64,000 nucleotides of DNA from JBLNDJ01 sp050261515 (GTDB taxonomy: Bacteria; Acidobacteriota; Terriglobia; Bryobacterales; Bryobacteraceae), in the NCBI GenBank assembly GCA_050261515.1, contig JBLNDJ010000025.1, forward strand, positions 4,294-68,293. The letters are read 5' to 3'. The notes under the pieces were generated by a model. It saw only the letters and a list, made by a program, of their open reading frames with translations, was not told where the DNA came from and ran no database searches. This document shows, piece after piece, positions 8,531-16,958 of the stretch. The translations under genes were made by a program, and so were the position numbers. Each line of letters opens with the position of its first letter. The stretch's first letter is position 1.

Positions 8531-9469
8531 ATGGAACGCCGTGACTTTCTCAAATCAACCGTGGTGGGAACTCTGGGCGCGGCCGCTGCAATGGGGGCGG
8601 GCAAGCCGCTCCCGAAAAGGCGCTACCGCGACGATGTCTCGCTTTCGATCGTCGGTTTCGGAGGGATCGTCGTCTGCGGCATGGAGCAGAAGGACGCCGA
8701 CGCGATTGTGGCGCAGTCCTACGACCGCGGCGTGAACTACTACGACGTCGCGCCGACTTACTTCGACGGCGAGGCGGAGATCAAGCTCGGCAACGCGCTG
8801 CGGCCGTACCGCAAAAAAGTCTTCCTGGCCTGCAAGACGACCGAGCGCGACGCCAAGGGGGCCCGGGCGGAACTCGAGCGGTCGCTCGAGCGGCTGCACA
8901 CGGACCACTTCGACCTGTACCAGTTCCACGCCGTCACGACGAAGGAAGACGTGGAGAAGATCCTGGGACCGGGTGGCGCGGGGGAGACGTTCCTCAACGC
9001 GCGCAAGGAAGGGAAGGTCAAGTACCTCGGCTGCTCGGCGCACTCGGAAGAGGCCGCTCTGGCGCTGCTCGACCGGTTCCCTCTCGATTCGGTTCTGTTC
9101 CCGATCAACTTCGTCGCGTTCGCGCAGTCGAATTTCGGCCCGCGCGTGATCGCCCGCGCGAAGGAGAAAGGCGCGGCGCGGCTGGCCTTGAAGGCGCTCG
9201 CGCATTCGCCCTGGGAGGGCAAAAACGACCCGGCGCGAAAGGCGCATCCCAAGGCGTGGTACCGGCCGATCGACGACCCCGCGCTGGCCAGGAAGGCGCT
9301 GCGGTTCACGCTGTCGGAGGACATCACGGCGGCGATCCCGCCCGGGGATGAGGGCATCTTCCGGATGGCGGTGGATCTGGCGGCGGAGTTCGCTCCGCTG
9401 AGCCGGGCGGAGCGGGAAGAGGTGCTTGCGGCGGCCAAGGGGGTCAAGCCGCTGTTCCCGGTGGGGTAG
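8531..9469 (+). CDS. Tat-exported aldo/keto reductase
   Basis: A 312-residue NADPH-type aldo/keto reductase with an N-terminal twin-arginine leader (MERRDFLKSTVVGTLGAAAA). The TIM-barrel fold shows GFGG, NYYDVAPTYFDGEAE with the conserved Asp/Tyr, KTTERD with the catalytic Lys, and DLYQFHAV with the His. ATG 8531 is preferred to an upstream in-frame ATG at 8498 because it starts the Tat leader exactly. Paralogues with this leader are common in Acidobacteria and act in the periplasm; the substrate is unknown. It precedes a dehydrogenase and an aminotransferase on the same strand. Confidence 0.88.
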   Translation: MERRDFLKSTVVGTLGAAAAMGAGKPLPKRRYRDDVSLSIVGFGGIVVCGMEQKDADAIVAQSYDRGVNYYDVAPTYFDGEAEIKLGNALRPYRKKVFLACKTTERDAKGARAELERSLERLHTDHFDLYQFHAVTTKEDVEKILGPGGAGETFLNARKEGKVKYLGCSAHSEEAALALLDRFPLDSVLFPINFVAFAQSNFGPRVIARAKEKGAARLALKALAHSPWEGKNDPARKAHPKAWYRPIDDPALARKALRFTLSEDITAAIPPGDEGIFRMAVDLAAEFAPLSRAEREEVLAAAKGVKPLFPVG

Positions 9470-9476
9470 GTCCACA

Positions 9477-10352
9477 ATGCGTGTCGGGTTCATCGGAATG
9501 GGCAGTATGGGCCGGCCCATGGCCCGCAGCTTGCTTCGCGCGGGGCACGAGGTTTCTGTGTACAACCGGACTCGCGAACGCTCGGAGGCGCTCGCCGGCG
9601 AGGGGGCTCTGGTGGCTTCGACTCCGGCTGAGGCTGCTCGAAATGCCGAGGCTGTGATTACGATGCTCTCCGACGACCGGGCGGTCGAGCAGGTTGTTTT
9701 TGCCGGGGGCATGCTGGATTCTCTGCCTCATGGGGCGGCGCATATTTCGGCCAGCACGATTAGCGTTGCTTTGTCGAAGCGGATGGCCGAGGCTCATGCG
9801 GCCCACGGCCAGAACTACGTTGCGGCTCCTGTGTTCGGCCGGCCCGAGGCTGCCGAGGCGGGGAAGTTGTGGGTGGTGGCTTCCGGCGATCCGGCGCAGG
9901 TGGCCCGGTTCCGTCCGTTGTTCGAGGCAATGGAGCGCGGCATCTCTGAGCTTGGGCCGGAGCCTTGGAAGGCAAATGTCGTCAAGCTGTCGGGCAATTT
10001 CCTGATCGCTTCGATGCTCGAGGCGCTTGGGGAGGCGTTTGCGCTCGTTCGCAAGTCGGGAATCGGGGCGCAGCCTTTTCTGGACATCGTGAATAGCGCG
10101 CTGTTCAACTCGCCGCTTTACGCGAACTACGGCGGGCGCATCGCGGGCGAAGCATACGAGCCGGCGGGATTCAAGTTGCGGTTGGGCCTGAAGGACCAGC
10201 GGCTGGTGCTCGAAGCCGCGGAGGCCGCCGAGGTCCCGATGCCGCTGGCGAGCCTGATCCGCGACCGTTTGATCGAAGCGATAGCGCGCGGCAAGGGAGA
10301 TATCGACTGGTCGGCGCTTGCCTCGGTGAGCGCAGGCGCGGCCGGGCTCTGA
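9477..10352 (+). CDS. NAD(P)-dependent beta-hydroxyacid dehydrogenase family protein
   Basis: A 291-residue 3-hydroxyisobutyrate/6-phosphogluconate dehydrogenase-like enzyme. The N-terminal Rossmann motif is GFIGMGSMGRPMA, followed by VYNRT, and the C-terminal helical domain carries the catalytic-Lys region KLSGNFLIASMLEALGE. It should oxidise a beta-hydroxyacid or reduce a semialdehyde; the substrate cannot be read from sequence. The start at 9477 is 7 nt after the reductase stop and the stop abuts the ATG of the aminotransferase, so these genes form an operon. Confidence 0.88.
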   Translation: MRVGFIGMGSMGRPMARSLLRAGHEVSVYNRTRERSEALAGEGALVASTPAEAARNAEAVITMLSDDRAVEQVVFAGGMLDSLPHGAAHISASTISVALSKRMAEAHAAHGQNYVAAPVFGRPEAAEAGKLWVVASGDPAQVARFRPLFEAMERGISELGPEPWKANVVKLSGNFLIASMLEALGEAFALVRKSGIGAQPFLDIVNSALFNSPLYANYGGRIAGEAYEPAGFKLRLGLKDQRLVLEAAEAAEVPMPLASLIRDRLIEAIARGKGDIDWSALASVSAGAAGL

Positions 10353-11519
10353 ATGTTCTCCTCTCGTCTCGATTGGGACCTGCGGCCGAACCGCATCTCG
10401 GCGGCGGTGGAAGCCAAGCGGCGCGCCGGCGCGCCGGTGCTCGATCTGACCGAATCGAACCCGACGCACGCAGGGCTCGGGTATCCCGCCGGGAAGATTC
10501 TCTCGGCGCTATCCGACGGGCGCTCGCTTTCCTATGACCCGGCTCCCGCGGGGCTGGCCCGGGCGCGCGAGGCAGTGGCCGGGTACTATGCCGCGCGCGG
10601 AGATGCGATCGATCCCTCGCGCATCCTGCTCACGGCGAGCACAAGCGAGGCCTACGCGAACGTCTTCAAGCTGCTGTGCGACCCCGGCGATGAAGTGCTG
10701 GTGCCGCGGCCGTCGTATCCGCTGTTCGAGTTCCTGGCGCGGCTCGAGAGCGTGCGCGTGGTGCAGTATCCGCTTGCGTATCACGGAAGCTGGCGCATCG
10801 ATTTCGAGGCGCTCGAGGCCGCCGTCACGCCGCGCACTCGCGCGGTCGTGCTCGTGAACCCGAACAACCCGACGGGGTCGTTTCTCAAGCCGGATGAATT
10901 GCCGCGCCTGGTGGCGCTGTGCGCCTCGCGCGGGCTTGCGATCGTCTCCGATGAAGTGTTTTCGGATTACGGCTTCGCGGCGTGCGGGGTGCGGACGCTT
11001 ACCGGAGTCGCCGATGCGCTGACGTTCTGCTTCAGCGGGCTCTCGAAGATCGCCGCGCTGCCGCAGATGAAGCTGGGGTGGATCGTCACGGGCGGGCCGG
11101 GAGCGGGGCGGGCCTTCGAGCGGCTGGAATTGATCGCGGACACGTATCTTTCGGTGGCGGCTCCGGTGCAGCATGGGGCGGCCCGGTTGCTCGCCGCAGG
11201 AGCTTCCGTGCGCGGCCAGATTCTGGCCCGGGCTCGGGGGAACCTCGAAGCCCTGCGCGCGGCCGCCGTTGGATCCGCGCTCAGTGTGCTCGATGTGGAG
11301 GGCGGGTGGTATGCGACGGTGCGCGTTCCGCGCACCCGCAGCGAGGAAGAGTGGACACTCCAACTGCTCGACGCCGACGACGTGCTCGTGCAGCCGGGGT
11401 TCTTCTACGACTTCGAGAGCGAAGCGTTTCTGGTGCTGAGTTTGCTTACCGAGCCCGGCGTGTTCCGCGAGGGCTTGCGGCGGATCCTTTACCGCACGAG
11501 CCGCGCCGACTTGATGTAG
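10353..11519 (+). CDS. Class I/II PLP-dependent aminotransferase
   Basis: A 388-residue fold-type I aminotransferase. Seen are TESNPTHAGLGYP at the start, the cofactor-binding VNPNNPTGSF, SDEVFSDYGF and the PLP-lysine region SGLSKIAALPQMKLGW. ATG directly follows the previous stop. The 3' end overlaps the convergent PPIase gene by 31 nt. Amino-acid specificity is not determinable; sequence is closest in style to alanine/aspartate-type aminotransferases. Confidence 0.9.
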   Translation: MFSSRLDWDLRPNRISAAVEAKRRAGAPVLDLTESNPTHAGLGYPAGKILSALSDGRSLSYDPAPAGLARAREAVAGYYAARGDAIDPSRILLTASTSEAYANVFKLLCDPGDEVLVPRPSYPLFEFLARLESVRVVQYPLAYHGSWRIDFEALEAAVTPRTRAVVLVNPNNPTGSFLKPDELPRLVALCASRGLAIVSDEVFSDYGFAACGVRTLTGVADALTFCFSGLSKIAALPQMKLGWIVTGGPGAGRAFERLELIADTYLSVAAPVQHGAARLLAAGASVRGQILARARGNLEALRAAAVGSALSVLDVEGGWYATVRVPRTRSEEEWTLQLLDADDVLVQPGFFYDFESEAFLVLSLLTEPGVFREGLRRILYRTSRADLM

Positions 11520-12127
11520 TCGAGCCGGGGGAATTTCGCTTCCAGATAGGCGTTGCCCTGGGTCTCTATGAGGTTTTGGTCGGGGCCGAGGCCGCGCGGC
11601 GGCCCTTCTCCGTAGGCGCTGAAGAAGCGGTCCACCACCTCCATTCCCTCCACTACCTCGCCGAACGGCGCGAAGCCCGACTTGTCGAGGCGCGGGTTGT
11701 CCTTGAGGTTGATGAAGACCTGCGTGGTGCGCGTGTTGGGGCCCGAGGTGGCGAAGGTGATCTTCCCGCGCGTGTTGCTCTGTTTGACCGGGTCGTCCTG
11801 GATGATCATGTTGCGCCAGCGCGCCGCGGTCGCGGGGTCGCCGTTGATTCCGAACTGGACGACGAAGTCGCGAATGACGCGGAAGAAGCGCGCGTCGTCG
11901 AAGAACCGCTGCTCGATGAGGCGGTAGAAGCGCTCGGCGCCCTCGGGCGCCCAGGCCTTGGTGACTTCGACGGTGAAGACGCCCTTGGTGGTCTGAAACT
12001 TTACGCGGTAAGTGTCCGGTACCGGGGTGTTGCTACGGGCGGTTTCTGAGACCGGCTTGGGCCCGCCGCCGCAGGACGCCAGTCCGAACGCGATAGTGAG
12101 GAAGGCAACACATCGAGCGACTCGCAT
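11489..12127 (-). CDS. Cyclophilin-type peptidyl-prolyl isomerase lipoprotein
   Basis: A secreted cyclophilin of about 212 residues. The leader MRVARCVAFLTIAFGLASC ends in a lipobox, so it is probably a lipoprotein. The fold shows GVFTVEV, the catalytic Arg in FFRVIRDFVVQFG (the family norm is FHRVI, so Phe replaces His), and TTQVFINLKDNPRLD. It would speed Pro isomerisation in exported proteins. The ATG at 12127 gives a standard leader; an in-frame ATG three codons upstream (12136) is also possible. Confidence 0.88.
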   Translation of the reverse strand: MRVARCVAFLTIAFGLASCGGGPKPVSETARSNTPVPDTYRVKFQTTKGVFTVEVTKAWAPEGAERFYRLIEQRFFDDARFFRVIRDFVVQFGINGDPATAARWRNMIIQDDPVKQSNTRGKITFATSGPNTRTTQVFINLKDNPRLDKSGFAPFGEVVEGMEVVDRFFSAYGEGPPRGLGPDQNLIETQGNAYLEAKFPRLDYIKSARLVR

Positions 12128-12378
12128 CGGATGCATTCTACCAGTGCGGGACCGAACGCGCCCGAGGCGCCGGACTCGGTTCTTGTCGCCGGCGGCGCAA
12201 TCATCAGCCGCGGCGGCTCCGGGTGGGCGGTCTCATGCGCCGGGATGGCCCAGCGCTTCAAGCACCATTCCATCGCTTCCGCCATGGGCGCCGGGATGAC
12301 CTCGCCCGCCTCGTACGTGCGCGCGCGCGCGCCGTTGCCTACGATGATGTGCCTGAGCAGCCGGATGTGTATCTTCAT
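12001..12378 (-). CDS. Possible small phage-like protein or relic
   Basis: An open frame of about 125 codons whose first 50 residues (MKIHIRLLRHIIVGNG, then EAGEVIPAPMAEAMEWCLKRW) resemble small head-region phage proteins that share an LRH...G...pGdvi pattern. The 3' third overlaps the start of the PPIase on the same strand by about 127 nt in another frame, and no ribosome site is seen. It may be a relic whose natural end was lost. Doubtful. Confidence 0.3.
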   Translation of the reverse strand: MKIHIRLLRHIIVGNGARARTYEAGEVIPAPMAEAMEWCLKRWAIPAHETAHPEPPRLMIAPPATRTESGASGAFGPALVECIRCESLDVLPSSLSRSDWRPAAAGPSRSQKPPVATPRYRTLTA

Positions 12379-12457
12379 GTGGTTGCGCCGGTATCGTGAT
12401 CCGATCAATGCACGCCACGGGCCAATGCTGGAAATTCAGGTGTTTTCGGCATAGTAC

Positions 12458-12513
12458 TGCCGGACCCAGAGTACTTTTGACCTCTTTAGGGGAAGAAAGT
12501 ACACGGTCCGGCA
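12458..12513. other. Long nested hairpin in intergenic region
   Basis: Outer stem TGCCGGACC (12458-12466) pairs with GGTCCGGCA (12505-12513); inner stem GTACTTT (12471-12477) pairs with AAAGTAC (12496-12502); CCTC and GGGG can close the apex. No T-tract follows on either strand. It lies in the space of roughly 280 bp before the TPR gene, which otherwise shows no gene. It could be a structured RNA, a mobile palindrome or a processing site. Confidence 0.6.
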
Positions 12514-12662
12514 TTTAACGAACAATTCACAGAACAGAACGCGGATTCGCTCGTCTTCCCCATTAAGAGCGGGCCGTGGATGCTAGGCCCGGGGGAGAAA
12601 AACAAAAATCGCGGACACGAGGCGCGCCATACGTGTGCGCGGCCGCGAAGAGGGGGCTGGGG

Positions 12663-13967
12663 ATGTCTTTACGCCTGGCATGGACAGTTTTAAGCGTTGC
12701 TCTTCTGGCTCGCGGGGCCGTGGAGCTGGACGAGCAGGGATACCTGGCGGCGATCGGCGAGGCCGAGCGGGGCCCGTCACCGGTGCGCCTGGCGACGCTG
12801 GTCAGCGGCCTGGGCGCCTATTACTTCCACAGCGCGCGATATCCGGAGGCCGAGCGGGAGTACAGGCGCGCGCTGGAGTTGTGGCGGAAGATCCCGCGCG
12901 GGGCAGCCGATACCGGCTCCGCGCTGAGCAACCTGGGGGCGGTATGCACGGTTCTGGGCAAGTACCGGGAGGCCGAGGGATATCTCGTCGAGGCGGTAAA
13001 GGTCCGGCAGAGGACGCTTGGCCCGAACGATCCCGACGCGGCCGCGACCCTGGCGAACCTGGGGTCCCTGTATCAGAAGGCCGGCCGCGAGCGCGAGGCG
13101 GAACCGCTGTTCGTCCGGGCGCTCGCGATGGTCCGGAAGGCCCGCGGCGAAGACTCGGCCGAAGCCGCGGCGGCGAAGAACAGCCTGGCGAATCTCTACC
13201 TGGCCATGCGCCGCTACGGGCAGGCCGAGCGCCTGTTCAAGGAGGCGCTTCGTTCCCGCGAGCGGCTGCTCGGGCCGAACCACCCCGGAGTGGCGGTAGT
13301 GCTCAACAATCTCGCGCAAACGTACCGTTGCCAGAACCGGCTGGCGCGGGCCGAGGAACTGGTCCGGAGCGCGCTCGAGATCCGCGAGAAGGCGCTCGGG
13401 CCGGACCATCCGGAGACGGCCACGTCGATGAACAATCTCGGGTCGATCTTCGCGGCGCGCGGGGAATACTCCCAGGCCGAAATTCTTTACCGGCGCGCGC
13501 TGGCGGCTCAGGAGAAGACGCTTGGACAGGCGAACCCGGAGGTGGCGATCGAGTGGAACAACCTCGCGCACCTGGCGCACCTGCGCGGGGCTTACGGGGA
13601 GGCGGAGTCGATGTACCTGAAGGCGCTGGCGATCTTGGAGCCCGCGCTCGGGAGCGGGCACCGGCGCGTCGCCGAGGTGCGCCACAATCTCGCGGTGACG
13701 TATACGGCGCTGGAGCGGTATCCCGAAGCGGCGGCGCTGTTCGAGCGGGCCATTACGGTCTTCGAACAGGGCGCGCCGGATTACTCGAGCCTGGCGCTCG
13801 CGCTCGCAAACTACTCGAACATGCTGCGAAAGGCGGGCCGCAAGAAGGAAGCCTCGGCGATGGAGGTGCGCTCGAAAGCGATCTTCGACCAGCACCCGGA
13901 GGTGGAGGCGTCGCGGCAGACGGTGGACGTGAAGGACCTGGCGATGGCGTCGGGGTTCCGGAAATGA
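12663..13967 (+). CDS. Secreted kinesin-light-chain-type TPR protein
   Basis: A 434-residue protein with a signal peptide (MSLRLAWTVLSVALLARGAV) followed by about eight 42-residue tetratricopeptide repeats of the kinesin-light-chain type (LGPNHPGVAVVLNNLA, LGPDHPETATSMNNLG). These make a helical scaffold for protein binding in the periplasm. ATG 12663 is chosen over the in-frame 12576 because AGGGGG precedes it and the leader starts there. Isolated between a hairpin and convergent genes. Partner unknown. Confidence 0.85.
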   Translation: MSLRLAWTVLSVALLARGAVELDEQGYLAAIGEAERGPSPVRLATLVSGLGAYYFHSARYPEAEREYRRALELWRKIPRGAADTGSALSNLGAVCTVLGKYREAEGYLVEAVKVRQRTLGPNDPDAAATLANLGSLYQKAGREREAEPLFVRALAMVRKARGEDSAEAAAAKNSLANLYLAMRRYGQAERLFKEALRSRERLLGPNHPGVAVVLNNLAQTYRCQNRLARAEELVRSALEIREKALGPDHPETATSMNNLGSIFAARGEYSQAEILYRRALAAQEKTLGQANPEVAIEWNNLAHLAHLRGAYGEAESMYLKALAILEPALGSGHRRVAEVRHNLAVTYTALERYPEAAALFERAITVFEQGAPDYSSLALALANYSNMLRKAGRKKEASAMEVRSKAIFDQHPEVEASRQTVDVKDLAMASGFRK

Positions 13968-14023
13968 GCGCCTGGCCGAGTGACAGCCGGCCTGCCGGTC
14001 AACAACATGCCCCGCAGGGAGCG

Positions 14024-14341
14024 TCAGTCTTTCGAGCCCGGAGGCGCGGTTTCGCCGAGGTCCGCCTGAAGCTCGTTGATGACCTTCTTGACGCCCTTCA
14101 CCTTGAGGGTGAGGCGCTCGGCCCGTTGTTTGAGCTTCTCTTCGCGGACTTTGCCTCGAAGCGTGACGACGCCGTCGGTCACTTCGACTTCTATGCCGCC
14201 GCCTTTGACGTCGCGGTCACCGGCCAGGCGCCGGCGCACCTGGTCGTAAATCTCGTCGTCCTGAGCCGTTTTCTGGGCGGACGCCGGGGCCGCGCTGAAG
14301 ATCGTGACTGCCAGCACAATTAACAGAGCAAAGACTCGCAT
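14024..14341 (-). CDS. Secreted BON-domain protein
   Basis: A 105-residue protein with a signal peptide (MRVFALLIVLAVTIFSAAPASAQ) and one BON domain (YDQVRRRLAGD, VEVTDGVVTLRGKV, VKGVKKVINEL). BON domains bind phospholipid or envelope components and often appear in osmotic or envelope stress proteins. It follows era by 18 bp and may be the last gene of the phoH-era operon. Confidence 0.87.
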   Translation of the reverse strand: MRVFALLIVLAVTIFSAAPASAQKTAQDDEIYDQVRRRLAGDRDVKGGGIEVEVTDGVVTLRGKVREEKLKQRAERLTLKVKGVKKVINELQADLGETAPPGSKD

Positions 14342-14359
14342 AACCGGTAACCTAATATT

Positions 14360-15271
14360 CTATTCGCTTTCTCCGGTCATGGAGCGCCAGTCGAGCTCAT
14401 TGAGGAATTCCGGGCTCTCGCGCCATCTGGGCCGAAGCTTCACGAACAGCTGGAGAAAAATCTTGCGGTCGAAGAGCCGCTCCATCTCCTCGCGGGCGTG
14501 CGTGCCGATTTGCTTGAGCATGGCCCCCTTGGAGCCGATCACGATGCCCTTCTGGCCCTCGCGCTCGACGTAGATGGTTGCGGCGATGCGGGTCAACTTC
14601 GGTCCTTCTTCCCACTGGTCCACCAGGACCGCGACCGAGTGCGGCACCTCGTCGCGTGTTTCGGCGAGAATTTTCTCGCGGATCAGCTCGGCGGCGAGGA
14701 AGCGCTCGGGCTGGTCGGTCAGGTAGTCCTCCGGGAAGTACGCGGGGCCTTCGGGCAGCCGCTCGACGATGGCGCGGCGCAGTTCGGGCAGCCCTTCGCC
14801 AGTGCGGGCCGAGACGGGAAAGAACTCGGCGAACTCGCGCAGCGCGCGGTAATGCTCGATCAGCGGCAGCATCTGCGATTTGTCTTTCACGCGGTCGATT
14901 TTGTTGAGCACCAGGATGACGGGCGTGGAGGTGGCGCCGAGGATTCCGGCCGCTTCCACGTCGGCGGCGCTGAAGCCGAGCGAGGCGTCCACCAGGTAGA
15001 GCAGCAGGTCGCGCTCGTCGAGCGCCGCGCGGATGGTGTCCATCATGCGCCGGTTGAACAGGGTGTCGGGCTTGTGGATTCCGGGCGTATCGATGAAGGC
15101 GATCTGCGCCTGCGGCATCGTCAGGACGCCCTGGATGAGGTTGCGCGTGGTCTGCGGCTTATCGGCGACGATGGCGACCTTGCTGCCGACGAGGGCGTTC
15201 ACGAGCGTCGATTTTCCGGCGTTGGGACGGCCGAGGACGGACACGAATCCCGATACGAATTTTTCAGGCAT
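14360..15271 (-). CDS. era: GTPase Era
   Basis: A 303-residue GTPase for 30S ribosome assembly and 16S rRNA 3'-end maturation. G1 is GRPNAGKST (residues 14-22), the switch region has KPQTTRN, G3 is DTPG, G4 is NKID, and the C-terminal KH domain carries GSKGAMLKQIG. Length is typical. It overlaps the upstream CBS-protein gene by 8 nt, giving the classic order phoH-ybeY-CBS protein-era, which joins RNA maturation functions. Confidence 0.97.
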   Translation of the reverse strand: MPEKFVSGFVSVLGRPNAGKSTLVNALVGSKVAIVADKPQTTRNLIQGVLTMPQAQIAFIDTPGIHKPDTLFNRRMMDTIRAALDERDLLLYLVDASLGFSAADVEAAGILGATSTPVILVLNKIDRVKDKSQMLPLIEHYRALREFAEFFPVSARTGEGLPELRRAIVERLPEGPAYFPEDYLTDQPERFLAAELIREKILAETRDEVPHSVAVLVDQWEEGPKLTRIAATIYVEREGQKGIVIGSKGAMLKQIGTHAREEMERLFDRKIFLQLFVKLRPRWRESPEFLNELDWRSMTGESE

Positions 15272-16505
15272 GGTTTGCTTGGTTCGATTTCGACACGCGG
15301 ACCTGCTCGACTTTCAGGTCGTTGCTCGCGAGCACTTCGATGCGGATGCCCTGGCGCTCGACGCTCTCGCCCGGATGCGGCACGCGCCCGAGCCACTCCA
15401 TGGCGAGGCCGCCGACGGTGGTCGATTCGGGCTCCTTGTCGGGCTGGAATTCGAGCAGCTCTTCGAGACGGTCGAGGCCGAAGTTGCCCGCGACGACGTA
15501 GCGGCCGTCGGGCTCTTCGGTAATGTCCATGGCCGGTTCGTGCTCGTCGCGGATCTCGCCGAAGACTTCCTCGACCAGGTCCTCGAGCGTGACGAGTCCC
15601 GCCGTGTTGCCGTACTCGTCGATGACGATCGACATGTGGGCGCGGTCGCGCTGCATTTCCTTGATCAGGGTGTTGACGGGCTTGGTCTCGGGCACGAAGC
15701 GTATGGGGCGCACGAGTTCGCGCACGGTGCGGGTCTTTCGCTCCTGCTCGCCGACCTCGAACATGTCGCGCACGTGGACGAAGCCGACGATGCGGTCGAT
15801 GTTGCCTTCGAATACGGGCACGCGCGAATACTGCTCGTTGACGACGAGCTGGCGCAGCGCTTCGAGCGTCTGGCCGGCTTCGATGGCCACGATGTTGGGC
15901 CGCGGCGTCATCACCTCGCGCACGGTCTTGTCGCCGAACTCGACGACGGACTGGATCAGCTCGCGGTCGCTCTCCTCGATAAGCCCCTCCTCGGCGCCGG
16001 CCGTGATCAGGGCATCGATGTTCTCGGCGGGCGTGGGAGCTTCCTTTTCGGCCTCGCCGTTGTTCGTAAGGTCGGTGAGGGACTGGAAAAACGCGAACAG
16101 CGCAACGAGCGGCCGCATGAGTTGCGCGAGCGCGCGCAGCAGCGGCGCGAACGCGCCGAGCCACGCTCCGCCGGTGTGCCGGTAGAGGATGTGCGGAACG
16201 ACGTAGGTGGAGGCGAGCATCGTGAGCCACGCGATCAGGAACGACTCCACGCGGGCGCGCCCGGAGCCTGTGGCGCACACGGCCCCGAGCGCTAACAGCA
16301 GCGTGTGTTTGATGAGCGAGAACGTGAGGACGCCGTGCTCGGTTTCGATCCCGACGCGATCGTGGAGCGTGCTCTTGAAGTAGTCGAGCGCGGGCAGCTC
16401 GCGCGGGCGCAGGCGCAGCGATTCGAGATAAAGCAACTGCACGAACGTTACCGCGACCAGCGCGGCCGCAAACAGCGCGGCGATCAGGATGAGCATCAGT
16501 GTCAC
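15264..16505 (-). CDS. CNNM/CorC-type CBS-domain membrane protein
   Basis: A 413-residue hemolysin-C/CorC family protein. An N-terminal membrane part (about residues 1-150, DUF21-like) is followed by two CBS domains (VMTPRPNIVAIEAGQTLEALRQ begins the pair) and a C-terminal transporter-associated domain (VAGNFGLDRLEELLEF). Relatives are linked to magnesium or cobalt efflux. It overlaps ybeY by 4 nt upstream and era by 8 nt downstream, so the three are translationally coupled. Confidence 0.9.
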   Translation of the reverse strand: MTLMLILIAALFAAALVAVTFVQLLYLESLRLRPRELPALDYFKSTLHDRVGIETEHGVLTFSLIKHTLLLALGAVCATGSGRARVESFLIAWLTMLASTYVVPHILYRHTGGAWLGAFAPLLRALAQLMRPLVALFAFFQSLTDLTNNGEAEKEAPTPAENIDALITAGAEEGLIEESDRELIQSVVEFGDKTVREVMTPRPNIVAIEAGQTLEALRQLVVNEQYSRVPVFEGNIDRIVGFVHVRDMFEVGEQERKTRTVRELVRPIRFVPETKPVNTLIKEMQRDRAHMSIVIDEYGNTAGLVTLEDLVEEVFGEIRDEHEPAMDITEEPDGRYVVAGNFGLDRLEELLEFQPDKEPESTTVGGLAMEWLGRVPHPGESVERQGIRIEVLASNDLKVEQVRVSKSNQANHA

Positions 16506-16948
16506 GATTTTGCCCGCTCGATCAGGCCGGTGGGAAGCCCCAGCGCCTTGCGATGGCGGCGCTCGGCTCGCGCCATGCGGCCGCGGTCGGTTGCGTGATC
16601 CATCCCCATCAGATGCAACACTCCGTGAAGCATCAGGATACCGGCTTCCTGTTCGATGCTGTGGCCGAGGCGCTCGGCCTGGTCGCGAGCGCGATCGATC
16701 GAGATCGCGATTTCTCCGAGGAAGCCGTCAGGGCCGGGAGAGGGAAACGAGAGAACGTCAGCCGGATAATCGCGGCCGAGGAACTGGCGGTTGAGGCGCA
16801 GGAGTTCGTCGTCGCGCGAGACCAGACAGGTGAACGTGCGGCCTTCGGACACCTGCGCCTCGAGCGCCGCGGCGAAAGCCCTCAGGTTCCGGCGTGAGAT
16901 GCCCGCCGGCACGCGTTGAAAGAGAACGGTACTGTGAGGTTCGGACAT
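16502..16948 (-). CDS. ybeY: Endoribonuclease YbeY
   Basis: A 148-residue metal-dependent RNase for rRNA maturation and ribosome quality control. The zinc motif HGVLHLMGMDH gives H108, H112 and H118, and NRQFLGRDYPADVLSFP is the usual core. The start at 16948 (MSEPHS) is chosen because an in-frame extension to 17080 would run through the phoH 3' end. It lies 10 bp after phoH. Confidence 0.96.
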   Translation of the reverse strand: MSEPHSTVLFQRVPAGISRRNLRAFAAALEAQVSEGRTFTCLVSRDDELLRLNRQFLGRDYPADVLSFPSPGPDGFLGEIAISIDRARDQAERLGHSIEQEAGILMLHGVLHLMGMDHATDRGRMARAERRHRKALGLPTGLIERAKS

Positions 16949-16958
16949 GGGAGCGCGT

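Noticed and set aside
12576..12662. Longer start for the TPR protein at 12576
   Set aside because: The added 29 residues are basic and precede a good signal peptide that has its own ribosome site.
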